A DNA stretch of 64,000 nucleotides, taken from Clostridium scatologenes (GTDB taxonomy: Bacteria; Bacillota; Clostridia; Clostridiales; Clostridiaceae). Both the position numbers and the translations under genes were made by a program. The notes under the pieces are model-generated. The model was not told the DNA's origin. It worked only from the letters and a program-made list of their open reading frames with translations, and ran no database searches. Each line of letters opens with the position of its first letter. The stretch's first letter is position 1. The DNA lies in NCBI RefSeq assembly GCF_000968375.1, contig NZ_CP009933.1:3410001-3474000 (forward strand), written 5' to 3'. Shown here piece by piece: positions 32,746 to 42,485 of the stretch.

Positions 32746-34986
32746 TTAACTTCCCAATTGTTGACTTAGACTTGCTTGTTGTGCATTTAATTTAGTCATT
32801 GCAGCCTCAAGAGCTGAAAACTTTTTGTAGTATGCGTCTTCTTTATCTGCAAGCTTTCTCTTCATTTCATATATTGCATCATCTTGTTTTTTTAAATCTT
32901 TAGTGATTGTGTTAGTTGTTTCACTATAAGTTCCTTCAAATCCAGCTGTTTTTAACAAATCGCCATCAATTTTTACTGCTGCATTATCAATTATATCTTC
33001 CACTCTCTGGAATATACCAGTATTATTATATTTTTCTGTAGCATTGGTTATGGATGAATCTGGTTTTGTAGTAAATATTTTCACTACTTGATCACCACGA
33101 GTTTCTAATGCAGTTTTTAGTTTGGTTTCATCTAATTTAAATTGTCCTGGTTTACTTATTGATTCTAAGCCAGAATAAGTATCTATTCCTAGTTCTTTCA
33201 AACTTATTCCTGCTGATTTAACAGTATCCATAAAAGCACTTCTCATGCTAGATAACATACTTTGAAGTTGTCCATCATTCCTTATTATTCCTTGTTTTGA
33301 CTTATCTTCCCATGTCTTTATTTGATTTTCTGTCATTGCATTTTTTTGATCATCTGTTAATGGTTTATAATCATAACCCTTCTTTTCTCCAATTTTATCA
33401 TTTATTTTTTTTACTATACCATTATATGTTTCAATAAAAGACTTTATCTTCTTTATTGAATCACTAGCATCTGCTTTTGTTGTCAAAGTTGTATTATATG
33501 CTGTTCCATTTGGATCTTTTAATATACTATAAGTCATATTATCTATAGTAAAATCATTACTTGATTTTACAACCTTAGTTGGAATTGCCGAACCTGGTGG
33601 AGTTATTTCCACTATAGAATCCTGACCAGATACTCCACCATTATATTTTATATTTAATGGTGAAAAATCAGATGTAATATTTAAATTACTTCCATCTTTT
33701 GTAAAAATCCTAAATTTTTTGGATGCAGAATCAAACTCAGCATCAATTCCTTGAGCTTTTATAGCATCCACAACTTGTTGTATAGTTTTAGTTGAATCTA
33801 AACTTATTGTTTTATCTACTCCATTAACTGTAAGCTTCAAATCCTGGCTTCCACTCATACCTAATGCCGAAAGCGTTGTATTAGCTGTAGTTCCATCTGC
33901 TAAATTTGTTCCCTCAATAGTGCTATACATCCCCAGACCTTTTAATATGGCATTGTTATCTGTATTATCATTATTCAAACCTGTTAGCTTTAACGTATTG
34001 TTGGATCCAGTATCTCTCGTTTCTATAGTTAAATTACCAGTTAACTCATTAAAATTAACTTTTAATTTGCTGTATAGGCTTTCATTTGATCCTATTGAAG
34101 CATTGTTTATATTATTAATCAAATCCTGTATAGTTTGTCCACTATTCACAGTCACATTAGCAATTTGATTTCCAACGCTTATTCTAAGTTTTCCATCTGC
34201 TATACCTAAATCAGAAAGTAATGTAGATGTATTGGGATTTATTACCTTTAAATTTGATAGATCACTTATATCTGAGCTTACTCTTACATTGTTATCGTTC
34301 AAAGAATTAAATGTAATTTTACCACTTTGAATACTAGCAGTAACCTTGCCATTAAGTTCTCCAGCAGCACCTGTTGTAGAATTAATAGCAGTATCTATAG
34401 CAGTATTTACTGCTGATAGTATGTCACTATCGGATGCAGTACTGAAATCTGTATCTGCTAATTTAGCTGCATATTGTGTTCCATTTATTGTGAAATTTAT
34501 AGTCTTGTTTCTATAATCACTTCTATTTGATATCGCAACAGAATTATTATTCAAATTTGCTCCTACATATTTTGCACTTTTTGCCATTTGGTCTACTTTA
34601 ATATTACTAACTCCAATTGCTGCTCCTGGCAATGCTGTAGCTGTAACTCCAGTAGTTGTGCTTGTGAGATTATTAGGATCACTAGCTGTAACTAAAGCAC
34701 CTGAATAAGCTTTACTTTTAATCATATTAGTATCATCTGGTGATTCATAAAGTAAATAACTTTGCCTAAATGTTCTTATATCTTTAATAATATCTCTTAA
34801 TGCGTCTTGTCTCCATTGAGTGTACTGTCTAGTTTGATTTAATTTAGTTAACTTTAAAGTCTCAGCCTCCATAAGCTTCTTTACAGTGGCATCTACATCT
34901 AATCCACTAGCCATTCCTGTTAGTCTTAATCTAGTACTGTATGTTCCACCAGTTGAGGAACCACTTGTTGAATTTACACTTGCCAT
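32746..34986 (-). CDS. fliD: flagellar filament cap protein FliD
   Basis: The 746-residue cap (HAP2) that guides flagellin assembly at the filament tip. RLTGMASGLDVDATVKKLMEAE is the FliD N-terminal signature; IKKIKSFIETYNGIVKKIN and a helical C-terminus (LKKQDDAIYEMKRKLADKE) match FliD_C. Longer than the usual 450-650 residues because of extra D2-D4 type beta domains. ATG 34986 has GGAGGTG 9 bases upstream; the upstream in-frame GTG overlaps that site. Confidence 0.92.
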   Translation of the reverse strand: MASVNSTSGSSTGGTYSTRLRLTGMASGLDVDATVKKLMEAETLKLTKLNQTRQYTQWRQDALRDIIKDIRTFRQSYLLYESPDDTNMIKSKAYSGALVTASDPNNLTSTTTGVTATALPGAAIGVSNIKVDQMAKSAKYVGANLNNNSVAISNRSDYRNKTINFTINGTQYAAKLADTDFSTASDSDILSAVNTAIDTAINSTTGAAGELNGKVTASIQSGKITFNSLNDNNVRVSSDISDLSNLKVINPNTSTLLSDLGIADGKLRISVGNQIANVTVNSGQTIQDLINNINNASIGSNESLYSKLKVNFNELTGNLTIETRDTGSNNTLKLTGLNNDNTDNNAILKGLGMYSTIEGTNLADGTTANTTLSALGMSGSQDLKLTVNGVDKTISLDSTKTIQQVVDAIKAQGIDAEFDSASKKFRIFTKDGSNLNITSDFSPLNIKYNGGVSGQDSIVEITPPGSAIPTKVVKSSNDFTIDNMTYSILKDPNGTAYNTTLTTKADASDSIKKIKSFIETYNGIVKKINDKIGEKKGYDYKPLTDDQKNAMTENQIKTWEDKSKQGIIRNDGQLQSMLSSMRSAFMDTVKSAGISLKELGIDTYSGLESISKPGQFKLDETKLKTALETRGDQVVKIFTTKPDSSITNATEKYNNTGIFQRVEDIIDNAAVKIDGDLLKTAGFEGTYSETTNTITKDLKKQDDAIYEMKRKLADKEDAYYKKFSALEAAMTKLNAQQASLSQQLGS

Positions 34987-35055
34987 TTTATGTTCCACCT
35001 CCACTTTTTTACAAAGCCCATAAAACTTTGCTAGTCCTCTATGACTTATTTTTTC

Positions 35056-35442
35056 TTATTTATTCATTTTAGATATTTTATAAGCCTGTTCCCAAGTATC
35101 CTTTACTTCTTCTATTAAAGGAATGATCTCTTCAAGTATTGAAATATCCTTTTTCATATTAGCATCAACAAGCCTTCTTGTTATATATTCATATATGCTC
35201 ATAAGTGATACTGCCCATTCCCCACCTTTTTCCACATCAAGGGTAACCATGAGTTCATAAAATATATCCTGAGTCTTTACAATATTTTCATGTGCTCTTT
35301 TAATATCTTTATCAAGCAAACCTTGTCTACCTATTTTAGCAAACTTTACAGCACCTTCTAATAGCATAAGTAGTAATTGTTCTCTTGATGCATAGTTTAC
35401 ACTATTATTTTTATAAGTCTTATATGCATTTTGTGCGTACAT
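35056..35442 (-). CDS. fliS: flagellin export chaperone FliS
   Basis: A 128-residue helical chaperone. AYKTYKNNSVNYASREQLLLMLLEGAVKF is the FliS N-terminal signature; VDANMKKDISILEEIIPLIEEVKDTWEQA the C-terminal one. It keeps flagellin unpolymerised before export and, in Bacillus, competes with FliW for flagellin. First gene of its operon, 55 bases after a sigma-28 promoter. Confidence 0.92.
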   Translation of the reverse strand: MYAQNAYKTYKNNSVNYASREQLLLMLLEGAVKFAKIGRQGLLDKDIKRAHENIVKTQDIFYELMVTLDVEKGGEWAVSLMSIYEYITRRLVDANMKKDISILEEIIPLIEEVKDTWEQAYKISKMNK

Positions 35443-35497
35443 ATTTTATACACTCCTTTTTTATGTAAGAATGTGAATTTACCGAAATATATTACTA

Positions 35498-35524
35498 TTA
35501 TCGTAAGTAATTTCATTTTATTTA
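35498..35524 (-). promoter_or_regulatory. sigma-28 promoter of fliS-fliD-fliT
   Basis: Minus strand reads TAAA-N15-TACGATAA, exact spacing, 55 bases before the fliS ATG and directly after the upstream operon's terminator. Confidence 0.75.
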
Positions 35525-35530
35525 AGAAAG

Positions 35531-35565
35531 GTTTAAGAATTAAGATTAAATCTTAATTCTTAAAC
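35531..35565 (-). terminator. terminator of the flgM-flaG operon
   Basis: A 16-bp perfect stem (outer arm GTTTAAGAATTAAGAT) with a 3-base loop begins 3 bases after the stop of the 100-residue gene. CTTTCTT follows on the minus strand. Confidence 0.8.
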
Positions 35566-35567
35566 TG

Positions 35568-35870
35568 CTATTTTCTCACATCTAAAATATGTCCTGCTGC
35601 TTCACTTTGGGATTGTTTTCCTTGTTCCTCTTTATATGCTGGCACTTCTACCTCTTGAACCTTCACTGCCTCAACAGATAAGATCTTTTTTTCTCTTTTT
35701 TTCTTTTCCTTTTCAAGTTCAGAAGCAAAGCTATCTTCATTTTTGTTCTTTTTATTTTTGTTATCTTTATTTATTATTACACCACTTTTAGTATGAATCT
35801 TACCAGCACTAGTGGTTTCTTTAACTCTTTGACGTACTTCAGGATCTACTTTATTTAATCTAAATTCCAT
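35568..35870 (-). CDS. 100-residue lysine-rich protein in the flagellar operon
   Basis: No family is recognised. Highly charged, low-complexity centre (KDNKNKKNKNEDSF, KEKKKREKK), apparently disordered, no signal peptide. It is the last gene of the operon flgM to flaG, 41 bases after flaG, with GGGGG before the ATG and a terminator right after it. A motility role is inferred from position only. Confidence 0.65.
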   Translation of the reverse strand: MEFRLNKVDPEVRQRVKETTSAGKIHTKSGVIINKDNKNKKNKNEDSFASELEKEKKKREKKILSVEAVKVQEVEVPAYKEEQGKQSQSEAAGHILDVRK

Positions 35871-35910
35871 AGATATACCCCCTTAATAGTTAAAAGTTAT
35901 AAATTCTTAA

Positions 35911-36279
35911 CTAAACCCTTTCATCTATCATTATCCCTGCTAATTCACAGAGCTTATCTATCATTTCTACAATTTTCCTAGGTGGCAACTCTTGAAGTAC
36001 CTCTTTTGTTGAATTGTTAACAATTTTTATTCCCATATGCTTTGCCTTTCCCACTGGTTCATATTCTACATGTGTCTCTTTTCCCTCAAGCAATTTATTT
36101 AACTTATCTGCTGCTATTTTTACTTCTTCATCAGTTACTTTACGTTCTTTAGTTTCACTAATTTCTTCAGTATTTTTTATATGCTCTATTTTAATATTAT
36201 TATCCAAACTTCGTGTTGAAATGTTTGATGTAAAAACATTTTGCCTTCCCTGACTTAATCCTTTAACTTCCATGTCCAA
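35911..36279 (-). CDS. flaG: FlaG family protein
   Basis: A 122-residue protein with a C-terminal FlaG domain (LNKLLEGKETHVEYEPVG, IKIVNNSTKEVLQELPPRKIVEMID). FlaG influences filament length and is usually placed beside fliD/fliS. The first ~50 residues are variable. GGAG precedes the ATG; 24 bases after csrA. Confidence 0.88.
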   Translation of the reverse strand: MDMEVKGLSQGRQNVFTSNISTRSLDNNIKIEHIKNTEEISETKERKVTDEEVKIAADKLNKLLEGKETHVEYEPVGKAKHMGIKIVNNSTKEVLQELPPRKIVEMIDKLCELAGIMIDERV

Positions 36280-36303
36280 ACACTCCTTTTTATATTAATA
36301 AAA

Positions 36304-36522
36304 TTATTTATTTTTTAATTTTTTAAGCATACTTATATCTATAGATGCTGCTTTTATATTTTCCTTTTCTACCTCTTTATACAATTCTTTTCTCAAAATC
36401 GTTACACTTTTAGGTGCTGATATAGAAAGTTTTACTGAACTATCATCTATTTTTACAATAGTAATTTCTATATCTTCTCCGAGCAAAATGGATTCTCCCT
36501 TTTTTCTACTTATAACTAACAT
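36304..36522 (-). CDS. csrA: carbon storage regulator CsrA
   Basis: A 72-residue RNA-binding dimer. MLVISRKKGESILLGEDIEITIV is the family signature, with the RNA-contact residues near 2-6 and 40-47. It binds GGA-containing leaders and blocks translation, notably of flagellin. Next to fliW, its protein antagonist, 73 bases upstream. Predicted target sites lie in the flagellin leader in this window. Confidence 0.95.
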   Translation of the reverse strand: MLVISRKKGESILLGEDIEITIVKIDDSSVKLSISAPKSVTILRKELYKEVEKENIKAASIDISMLKKLKNK

Positions 36523-36595
36523 CGCATCATCTCCCTAGGAGTTTTAAAATTTCTTAAATTAATTCTTAAATATATTATACCATTTTAAGTTTAAA

Positions 36596-37021
36596 TTATT
36601 TTTCAAATAATAGATGCTTAATAGCATAATCAGGATTATCTAATATAATTTGTTCTCCTATTTTGTTTTTTACATTTATTAATATAGGTGCTTTCAAGTT
36701 CACTGTTATATCTGTAATATTTGTGCTCAAAGTTACTGTATTTAAAACCATAACATCTTCTTCTTTTTCTATATTCAATTCTTTTATCTTCTTATCATCT
36801 AAATTAAATTGATAATCCTTAATATAATTAAATGGCGAAACTACTATAATCCCTATGCTTTCATCATCTATAGAATGAAGTATATTAAACTCTTCATTTT
36901 CTTCTAATTTAAAAAGAATAAACTTTTTTAAATGCTCAAATCCTGGAATTCCTTTTTTAAATATAATTACATCACTTTCTTCATATTTTCTTACTCCATG
37001 GTATTTTGTTGATAGTTCCAT
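36596..37021 (-). CDS. fliW: flagellar assembly factor FliW
   Basis: A 141-residue beta-barrel protein (FFKKGIPGFE-like segment: IIFKKGIPGFEHLKKFIL; then MVLNTVTL and NLKAPILIN). FliW binds and inhibits CsrA, and is itself titrated by flagellin, giving a feedback loop. Placed between flgL and csrA as in Bacillus. GAGGTG precedes the ATG. Confidence 0.93.
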   Translation of the reverse strand: MELSTKYHGVRKYEESDVIIFKKGIPGFEHLKKFILFKLEENEEFNILHSIDDESIGIIVVSPFNYIKDYQFNLDDKKIKELNIEKEEDVMVLNTVTLSTNITDITVNLKAPILINVKNKIGEQIILDNPDYAIKHLLFEK

Positions 37022-37053
37022 TTTAACACCTCTTATTCTCAGCTCCTAAATTC

Positions 37054-38394
37054 CTATCTCATATAATCCATAAGTGTTGGTTGCAATACTTTTGCACTAG
37101 TTTGCAATGATGCTAAATATACGGTTTGCATTGTAGCAAATTCCATAACTTTTTGTGTTACATCTATATCTTCTGTTTTTGAGAGTATGTCAGTCATATT
37201 AGTGTTTCCCTGAATATTTTGTTCTTTAGCACTATCCATTCTATTTTGCTTTGCACCTACTTCTGAACGAATTTTTAAAGTTTGTTTAATTGCCTTATCT
37301 AAATCTGCTAAATCTTCATTGGTTAAAGCTTTATTAGCTGCAGCTTCATTACTTGCTCCTGTTTCATCTTTTCCATCTAGATGATTTACGATTCTAGAAA
37401 GTAAGCTTCTTAAATCATCACTTTCTCCATTACCATATTTTATTACTTCTGAAGCTGAAACATTGTAATCTACTAAAACCCCCTGAGATATTTCTGTTTT
37501 TCTTTTTCTAGATATCATATCAAACTGTGAAATATCTTCAGCAGTTGCCTTAGTAGGATCTGTAATTAACTCTGTTTTATCCGCTTTGCAATAAATAAGT
37601 TCAGCATTTCCTGAAGAAGTACAGTCAAATGTATATGTACTTCCTGATGCTGTTTTACTTTTCGTTGTAGGATCTATAGTAAGAGCCTTATTACTAACAT
37701 TAGTCTCTATAGAAAATGTCAAATCATTACCTATATCAAAATTACCATCCTTATTAAGAGAAGCTGTTGATGAAGAAATAGTTCCACTAGCAGTGGTTTT
37801 TGACACATTTACCTTAGTTACTTTTCCAGAAGAATCTACTGCTGCTACTTCTATTGTAAATTTAGCATTACCAGAGCCATAAAACTTGCCATTTATAGTA
37901 CCTTTTCCTCCAGCAACAGTATTAGTTACTTCTCCATATGAAGAGTCCATTGTTGCATCTACTGGTTTAGATGAACCCTTAGTACCACCAAAAACATATT
38001 CTCCAGCAAATGTAGTATTTAATATTTGACCTATCTGACCTATTTGTTGATTTATTTCATCTTTTATCTTAGTTCTTTCATCAGATCCATAAGCTGCATC
38101 ACCTGATGATATAAGTCTTTCTCTTATACTCTGAAATACATTTCCAAGCTGACCTAATGCAGTGTCTGTAGTATCTAGCCAATTTATAGTATTAGTTATA
38201 TTTTTATTATATTGTGTATTCGCATCTATAGCTGTATGCATTTGCATAGATCTAGCTACATTAAAAGGATCATCTGAAGGTTTCGTAAAATTCTTTCCTG
38301 TTGACATTTGCTGTTGAATTCTTTGTAAATTATTTAGATTTGCACTCATATCTGTCAAATAATTATTTGCAAGCATTTTATTTGTAACTCTCAT
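37054..38394 (-). CDS. flgL: flagellar hook-associated protein 3 (FlgL)
   Basis: A 446-residue hook-filament junction protein. MRVTNKMLANNYLTDMSANLNNLQRIQQQMSTGK and NITNTINWLDTTDTALG are FlgL/flagellin D0-D1 motifs; the C-terminus has IDVTQKVMEFATMQTVYLASLQT. About 170-290 is an inserted beta-rich domain that makes it longer than the usual ~300 residues. Nineteen bases after flgK. Confidence 0.92.
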   Translation of the reverse strand: MRVTNKMLANNYLTDMSANLNNLQRIQQQMSTGKNFTKPSDDPFNVARSMQMHTAIDANTQYNKNITNTINWLDTTDTALGQLGNVFQSIRERLISSGDAAYGSDERTKIKDEINQQIGQIGQILNTTFAGEYVFGGTKGSSKPVDATMDSSYGEVTNTVAGGKGTINGKFYGSGNAKFTIEVAAVDSSGKVTKVNVSKTTASGTISSSTASLNKDGNFDIGNDLTFSIETNVSNKALTIDPTTKSKTASGSTYTFDCTSSGNAELIYCKADKTELITDPTKATAEDISQFDMISRKRKTEISQGVLVDYNVSASEVIKYGNGESDDLRSLLSRIVNHLDGKDETGASNEAAANKALTNEDLADLDKAIKQTLKIRSEVGAKQNRMDSAKEQNIQGNTNMTDILSKTEDIDVTQKVMEFATMQTVYLASLQTSAKVLQPTLMDYMR

Positions 38395-38413
38395 TAAATA
38401 TCACCTCTTTTTT

Positions 38414-40345
38414 TTACTTCTTAAGTCCATTTATTACAACGTCCAAAAGCTGATCTACAGTAGATATAAGTTTGGCATTGGCTTGATAACAGTGTTGAAA
38501 CTGAACTAAATTTGCCATTTCTTCATCTAGCGATACTCCTGATACAGAGTCTCTAGATTGTGTAAAGCCTGCTAAAAGACTTGCTTGATTTGTTACAGTC
38601 TTTTTCGCTTCTTGTTCTTGAATTCCAAGTCTATCTACTGTATCTTTGAAATAGCTGTCTAAAGTCATTCCATTAGTTTTATTGATTATTGTATTTACTC
38701 CTATTTTAGAATTTAATTGAAATATACCATCAAGAAAATCAGACTTTTTAGTTTTAGTAGAATTGTCTGGATCTATGTTTTGAATAGTCATAAGACTATC
38801 TCTTAGTGTTTCCACTGCCACTGCTCTGCTTCCATCACTTTCACCAGTTTTAGGTTTATTATTTCCATCATATTCCGCTGCAGTTTTTATTTTCATAGGG
38901 TCATCCAGTATAGCTTGATTTACAGTAATATTTCCCGCTGTAATCTCAGCTTCTGCCTGCTCTATTTTACTTAAATCTGTTCCAGTATATACTCCCTTTT
39001 TTTGAGCATCTGAATTTACAAAAAAGTTATTTACTTCAGCAGCTGTATCTGCAATTGTATCCTTGCTTTGACTTACTATACCGTTAACTGCAAAAGCTAA
39101 TGCTTTTGCAAACTTATTTAACTGTCCTTCATAAGTATCTATATCCTTTTGAACAGACATATATCCCTTAAGTTCTCCTGAAGGAGGTTGAAACATTTTT
39201 AAATTTTCAAATTTTATTGAACTTCCTGCTGGAAGATTACCTGCTAGTACTCCCTGCGACTTACTAGAAGTATCAACATTGAGTGCAACTCCATCATTAT
39301 CTGCCCATAAAACTCTGCATTGGCTCAACTGTTTAAATTTATCTTCTGCAGTAGTTTTTACTCCATTGGAATCTGTACTATCTTGTATATCTACAGTTAT
39401 AGTTACAGCATTATCACTGTTAGTTTTATCTCCATTTTTGTAATAAGTCACAGTATATTTTCCTGCAGCACCAACCTTTTGACCGTCTGCTGGTTGTATG
39501 CTATCCACATAAGAAAATCTACATGCTTGATCGGGATATTGAGTCTGTACAAGATTAAGGTTAGTTGTACCATCAGCAGCTAAAGGAGGCCTTCCATCAT
39601 CTCCTGCATCTTTAGATTTTGCATCATCAGATGTTGTTACATTATTTCCTTCAAATTGTTTTCTATCTATGTTTATTCCAAATTTTTCACTTAACTGATC
39701 TAAAAGTAAATCTCTTCTATCCATTAAATCATTGGGATTATTTCTTGCTACCTTAACTTGTATTATCTCTCGATTTAATTGATCTATTTGTTTCAATTTA
39801 CTGTTTATATCAAAGACATCGTCCTTTATAACAGTCTGAGTATTTTCTTTTAATTTCTCTAATTCGCTATAAGTATGATTCAAATCAGTAGTAAGAGTTA
39901 ATGTGTTTTGTGCAACTATAGATCTTGAATTTGATTCCTTCGCATTCGTTCCTAAAGTATTCCATGCATCAAAGAAGTTTCCTATATCTTTAGATATACC
40001 AGTATCTGTAGGCTCGTTAAGTATATTTTCTAACTGACTTAAAAACTTATCTCTACCTTTATATTGTCCGTCAACACCTTTTTCTACTCTTATTTGATAG
40101 TCTAAAAAGCTGTCTCTTATTCTATCTATTGTAGTTACTTCAACACCAGTTCCTAATTGTCCTGGGCCTACTGCATTATTTACACTAGGCATAGGAAATG
40201 GCTTAGTAGTTTGCAATTCCGCTCTTTGCCTTGAATATCCATCTGTATTAGCATTAGCTATATTATGAGATGTTACATCTATACACCTTTGTTGAGTAAA
40301 CATTCCACTTTTTGATATATTTAAAGTTCCAAATAAACCAGACAT
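38414..40345 (-). CDS. flgK: flagellar hook-associated protein 1 (FlgK)
   Basis: A 643-residue junction protein. GLFGTLNISKSGMFTQQ and VTSHNIANANTDGYSRQRAEL are the N-terminal rod/hook signature; the C-terminus VSLDEEMANLVQFQHCYQANAKLI is the FlgK/FlgE tail. A Gly/Asp-rich insertion lies near residues 230-260. GGGAGG precedes the ATG. Confidence 0.95.
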   Translation of the reverse strand: MSGLFGTLNISKSGMFTQQRCIDVTSHNIANANTDGYSRQRAELQTTKPFPMPSVNNAVGPGQLGTGVEVTTIDRIRDSFLDYQIRVEKGVDGQYKGRDKFLSQLENILNEPTDTGISKDIGNFFDAWNTLGTNAKESNSRSIVAQNTLTLTTDLNHTYSELEKLKENTQTVIKDDVFDINSKLKQIDQLNREIIQVKVARNNPNDLMDRRDLLLDQLSEKFGINIDRKQFEGNNVTTSDDAKSKDAGDDGRPPLAADGTTNLNLVQTQYPDQACRFSYVDSIQPADGQKVGAAGKYTVTYYKNGDKTNSDNAVTITVDIQDSTDSNGVKTTAEDKFKQLSQCRVLWADNDGVALNVDTSSKSQGVLAGNLPAGSSIKFENLKMFQPPSGELKGYMSVQKDIDTYEGQLNKFAKALAFAVNGIVSQSKDTIADTAAEVNNFFVNSDAQKKGVYTGTDLSKIEQAEAEITAGNITVNQAILDDPMKIKTAAEYDGNNKPKTGESDGSRAVAVETLRDSLMTIQNIDPDNSTKTKKSDFLDGIFQLNSKIGVNTIINKTNGMTLDSYFKDTVDRLGIQEQEAKKTVTNQASLLAGFTQSRDSVSGVSLDEEMANLVQFQHCYQANAKLISTVDQLLDVVINGLKK

Positions 40346-40357
40346 TGTGTTTCCTCC

Positions 40358-40768
40358 CTATTTTCTTCTTCCATATGAATTGTAAGTTTTAGGTGCTTTA
40401 TTAGGATTCAAAAAATTAAGCATTTGAGTTGTAAAACCAAGCTGCTGTTTAATTAAAACATCATTTGTATCTTTTTGAAGAACTACCATATCCAAAAGCT
40501 TCTTTATGTTTCTATAATTCTTTTCAAGTTCTCCATCCTTAAGCTCCAAAACTATTTCGCTCATTTCTTTACCATTAGTTAAACTTCTTCTTTTCATTTC
40601 AAGGGAAGCCAACACCCTACTGCTTTGTTCTATCTTGCTTCTTACAGCATCCAGTGCAAAAACTTCCCTTTTTGTTAAATGTTGAAACTGTTCATCTAAA
40701 CAAGATAGCAGTGTTTGAAGTGCTTTGTGTTCTTCATTCATTACTGAATTCAATTCAGACGCGTTCAT
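40358..40768 (-). CDS. flgN: FlgN family export chaperone
   Basis: A 136-residue helical protein with the FlgN pattern (LNSVMNEEHKALQTLLSCLDEQ, then LVLQKDTNDVLIKQQLGFTTQML). FlgN escorts FlgK and FlgL to the export gate, and both follow it. ATG 40768 has GGAGG 6 bases upstream; ATG 40771 is the alternative. Confidence 0.85.
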   Translation of the reverse strand: MNASELNSVMNEEHKALQTLLSCLDEQFQHLTKREVFALDAVRSKIEQSSRVLASLEMKRRSLTNGKEMSEIVLELKDGELEKNYRNIKKLLDMVVLQKDTNDVLIKQQLGFTTQMLNFLNPNKAPKTYNSYGRRK

Positions 40769-40782
40769 CATATACCTCCATT

Positions 40783-41049
40783 TTATATTTTCATTTCTTC
40801 CATGATCTTTGCTGCAACTAATTTTGAATCTATATTATAAGTACCATTTTTTACTTCATTAGTTAATCTCGCTATTTTTTCTTTAGAATTTATGAATTTA
40901 TCATCTAATGAATAGGAGCTCAAGCTTTTACCTATTGAGGATATCTGAACAGTATCATTCTTTTGAACTTGATCCTTTTTTTCTATACTTTTCTTGTGTT
41001 CTGAATAAAGGTTTATAACTTTATTCGGATTAATTCCATTCACTTTCAT
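40783..41049 (-). CDS. flgM: anti-sigma-28 factor FlgM
   Basis: An 88-residue protein. VQKNDTVQISSIG, then KIARLTNEVKNGTYNIDSKLVAAKIMEEM is the sigma-28-binding FlgM domain. It holds sigma-28 inactive until exported. First gene of the operon and itself behind a sigma-28 promoter, giving negative autoregulation. GGAG lies before the ATG. Confidence 0.88.
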   Translation of the reverse strand: MKVNGINPNKVINLYSEHKKSIEKKDQVQKNDTVQISSIGKSLSSYSLDDKFINSKEKIARLTNEVKNGTYNIDSKLVAAKIMEEMKI

Positions 41050-41111
41050 AATTATACACTCCTAACATTTATCAAGTGAAACAACTTCTTTTCTATGCAT
41101 CGCTAATAGTA

Positions 41112-41138
41112 TTATCGGGTATAAAAATCCAATGTTTA
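41112..41138 (-). promoter_or_regulatory. sigma-28 promoter of the flgM operon
   Basis: Minus strand reads TAAA-N15-CCCGATAA, the closest match to consensus in the window, 62 bases before the flgM ATG. Confidence 0.8.
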
Positions 41139-41250
41139 TACCTGATAATAAAAGAAAAACCTTTATTTTTACTTCAAAATCCCTTTTTTTAGATACTTTA
41201 ATAAGAACATAAATTTTATTAAAATTTTAAACTTAAAAATAAAATAAAAA

Positions 41251-41267
41251 CAGCCTTTTTAAGGCTG
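41251..41267 (-). terminator. terminator of the chemotaxis/motor-switch operon
   Basis: CAGCCTT / AAGGCTG, 3-base loop, 6 bases after the fliY stop, followed on the minus strand by a T-rich tract. Confidence 0.8.
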
Positions 41268-41273
41268 CTTACT

Positions 41274-42485
41274 TTATTTTAAAGATCTAATTCTTTCTTC
41301 GCTACTTATAATGCTGGTAATTCTTACACCAAAATTTTCATCTACTACAACTACTTCACCATAAGCTACTCTTTTCCCATTTACAAGTATTTCCACAGGT
41401 TCTTCTGCTAATTTATCTAATTCTATTAAAGATCCTGTTCCTAAGTTTAGTATATCTTTTATATTCTTTTTTGTTCTTCCTAGTACTACAGATATATCTA
41501 AAGGTACATCTAATATTAAATCTATATTCTTAGGCATTTCTGCACTTGAACCTACTGGAGCTAAAGGCTGAAATGCTGCTTGTTTAACTTCAACCTTAGG
41601 AGCACTTGGTGCTTCTATAGGTTTTTCATATATAACTTGTTGCGGTTGTGCTTGTGGCTGCTGTGGTTGACTTTGCTGCACTGGCGCTTGTGACACTGGT
41701 GCTTGCTGTGGTGGAGCTGCTTGTGGCTCTGCCTGAACTGGTGCTTCTCCTTCAGGAGATTCCTGCCCCATCATTATTGATACTATCTTTTTTGCCGTAG
41801 CTATTGGCAATATCTGCATTATAGTACTATCTACTAAATCACCTATTGCTAAAGAGAAGGACACTTTAATTATCGGCTCATCTTCCGATATACCTTTAGC
41901 CACAGGGGATTTCAAGTCATTCCATATTGTAGACACAGGTGGAGATATATTTACTTCTCTCATAAACATAGTAGCCATAGATGTTGCTGCAGAACCTATC
42001 ATTTGGTTCATAGCCTCTGATACAGCACTAAGCTCTATTTCAGATAATTCCTTAGGATCACCTTCTACATTTCCATTTCCACCCATCATGAGATTTGCAA
42101 TTACAGCTGCATCTGTAATTTTCATAACAAGAAGATTTTCTCCAACTATACCGCTTACATACTTAACTTCCAAAGCAACATTTGGAACTTCAAATTGATC
42201 TTTTAAATCTTTTAATCTAGTTATGCTTACTATTGGAGTAGTTATATTTACCTGTTGATTAATTATTGTAGAAAGTGCTGTGGATGCAGAACCCATAGAT
42301 ATATTACCAATTTCCCCTAATAAGTCTCTTTCTATATCCGTTAATGCAGGTAATTCTGTTTGATCTGATGCTTCTGGTGTTTCCTCTGAAGTTTTTGTTT
42401 CTTCTGATGGTTCAGGTGGTGTGTCTTCGCCTCCCCCATTTAAAAGTGCATCTATTTCTTCTTGTGAAAGAAACCCATTACTCAT
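41274..42485 (-). CDS. fliY: flagellar motor switch phosphatase FliY
   Basis: A 403-residue switch protein. The N-terminal GFLSQEEIDALLNGG is the CheY-P-binding peptide; residues of about 45-230 are a CheC-like phosphatase domain with two ExxN sites (LLGEIGNISMGSAST and VSEAMNQMIGSAAT); a Gln/Pro/Ala-rich linker follows; about 320-400 is the FliN/SpoA domain. It dephosphorylates CheY-P at the motor. ATG 42485 overlaps the fliM stop (ATGAGTAA), so the two are coupled. Confidence 0.93.
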   Translation of the reverse strand: MSNGFLSQEEIDALLNGGGEDTPPEPSEETKTSEETPEASDQTELPALTDIERDLLGEIGNISMGSASTALSTIINQQVNITTPIVSITRLKDLKDQFEVPNVALEVKYVSGIVGENLLVMKITDAAVIANLMMGGNGNVEGDPKELSEIELSAVSEAMNQMIGSAATSMATMFMREVNISPPVSTIWNDLKSPVAKGISEDEPIIKVSFSLAIGDLVDSTIMQILPIATAKKIVSIMMGQESPEGEAPVQAEPQAAPPQQAPVSQAPVQQSQPQQPQAQPQQVIYEKPIEAPSAPKVEVKQAAFQPLAPVGSSAEMPKNIDLILDVPLDISVVLGRTKKNIKDILNLGTGSLIELDKLAEEPVEILVNGKRVAYGEVVVVDENFGVRITSIISSEERIRSLK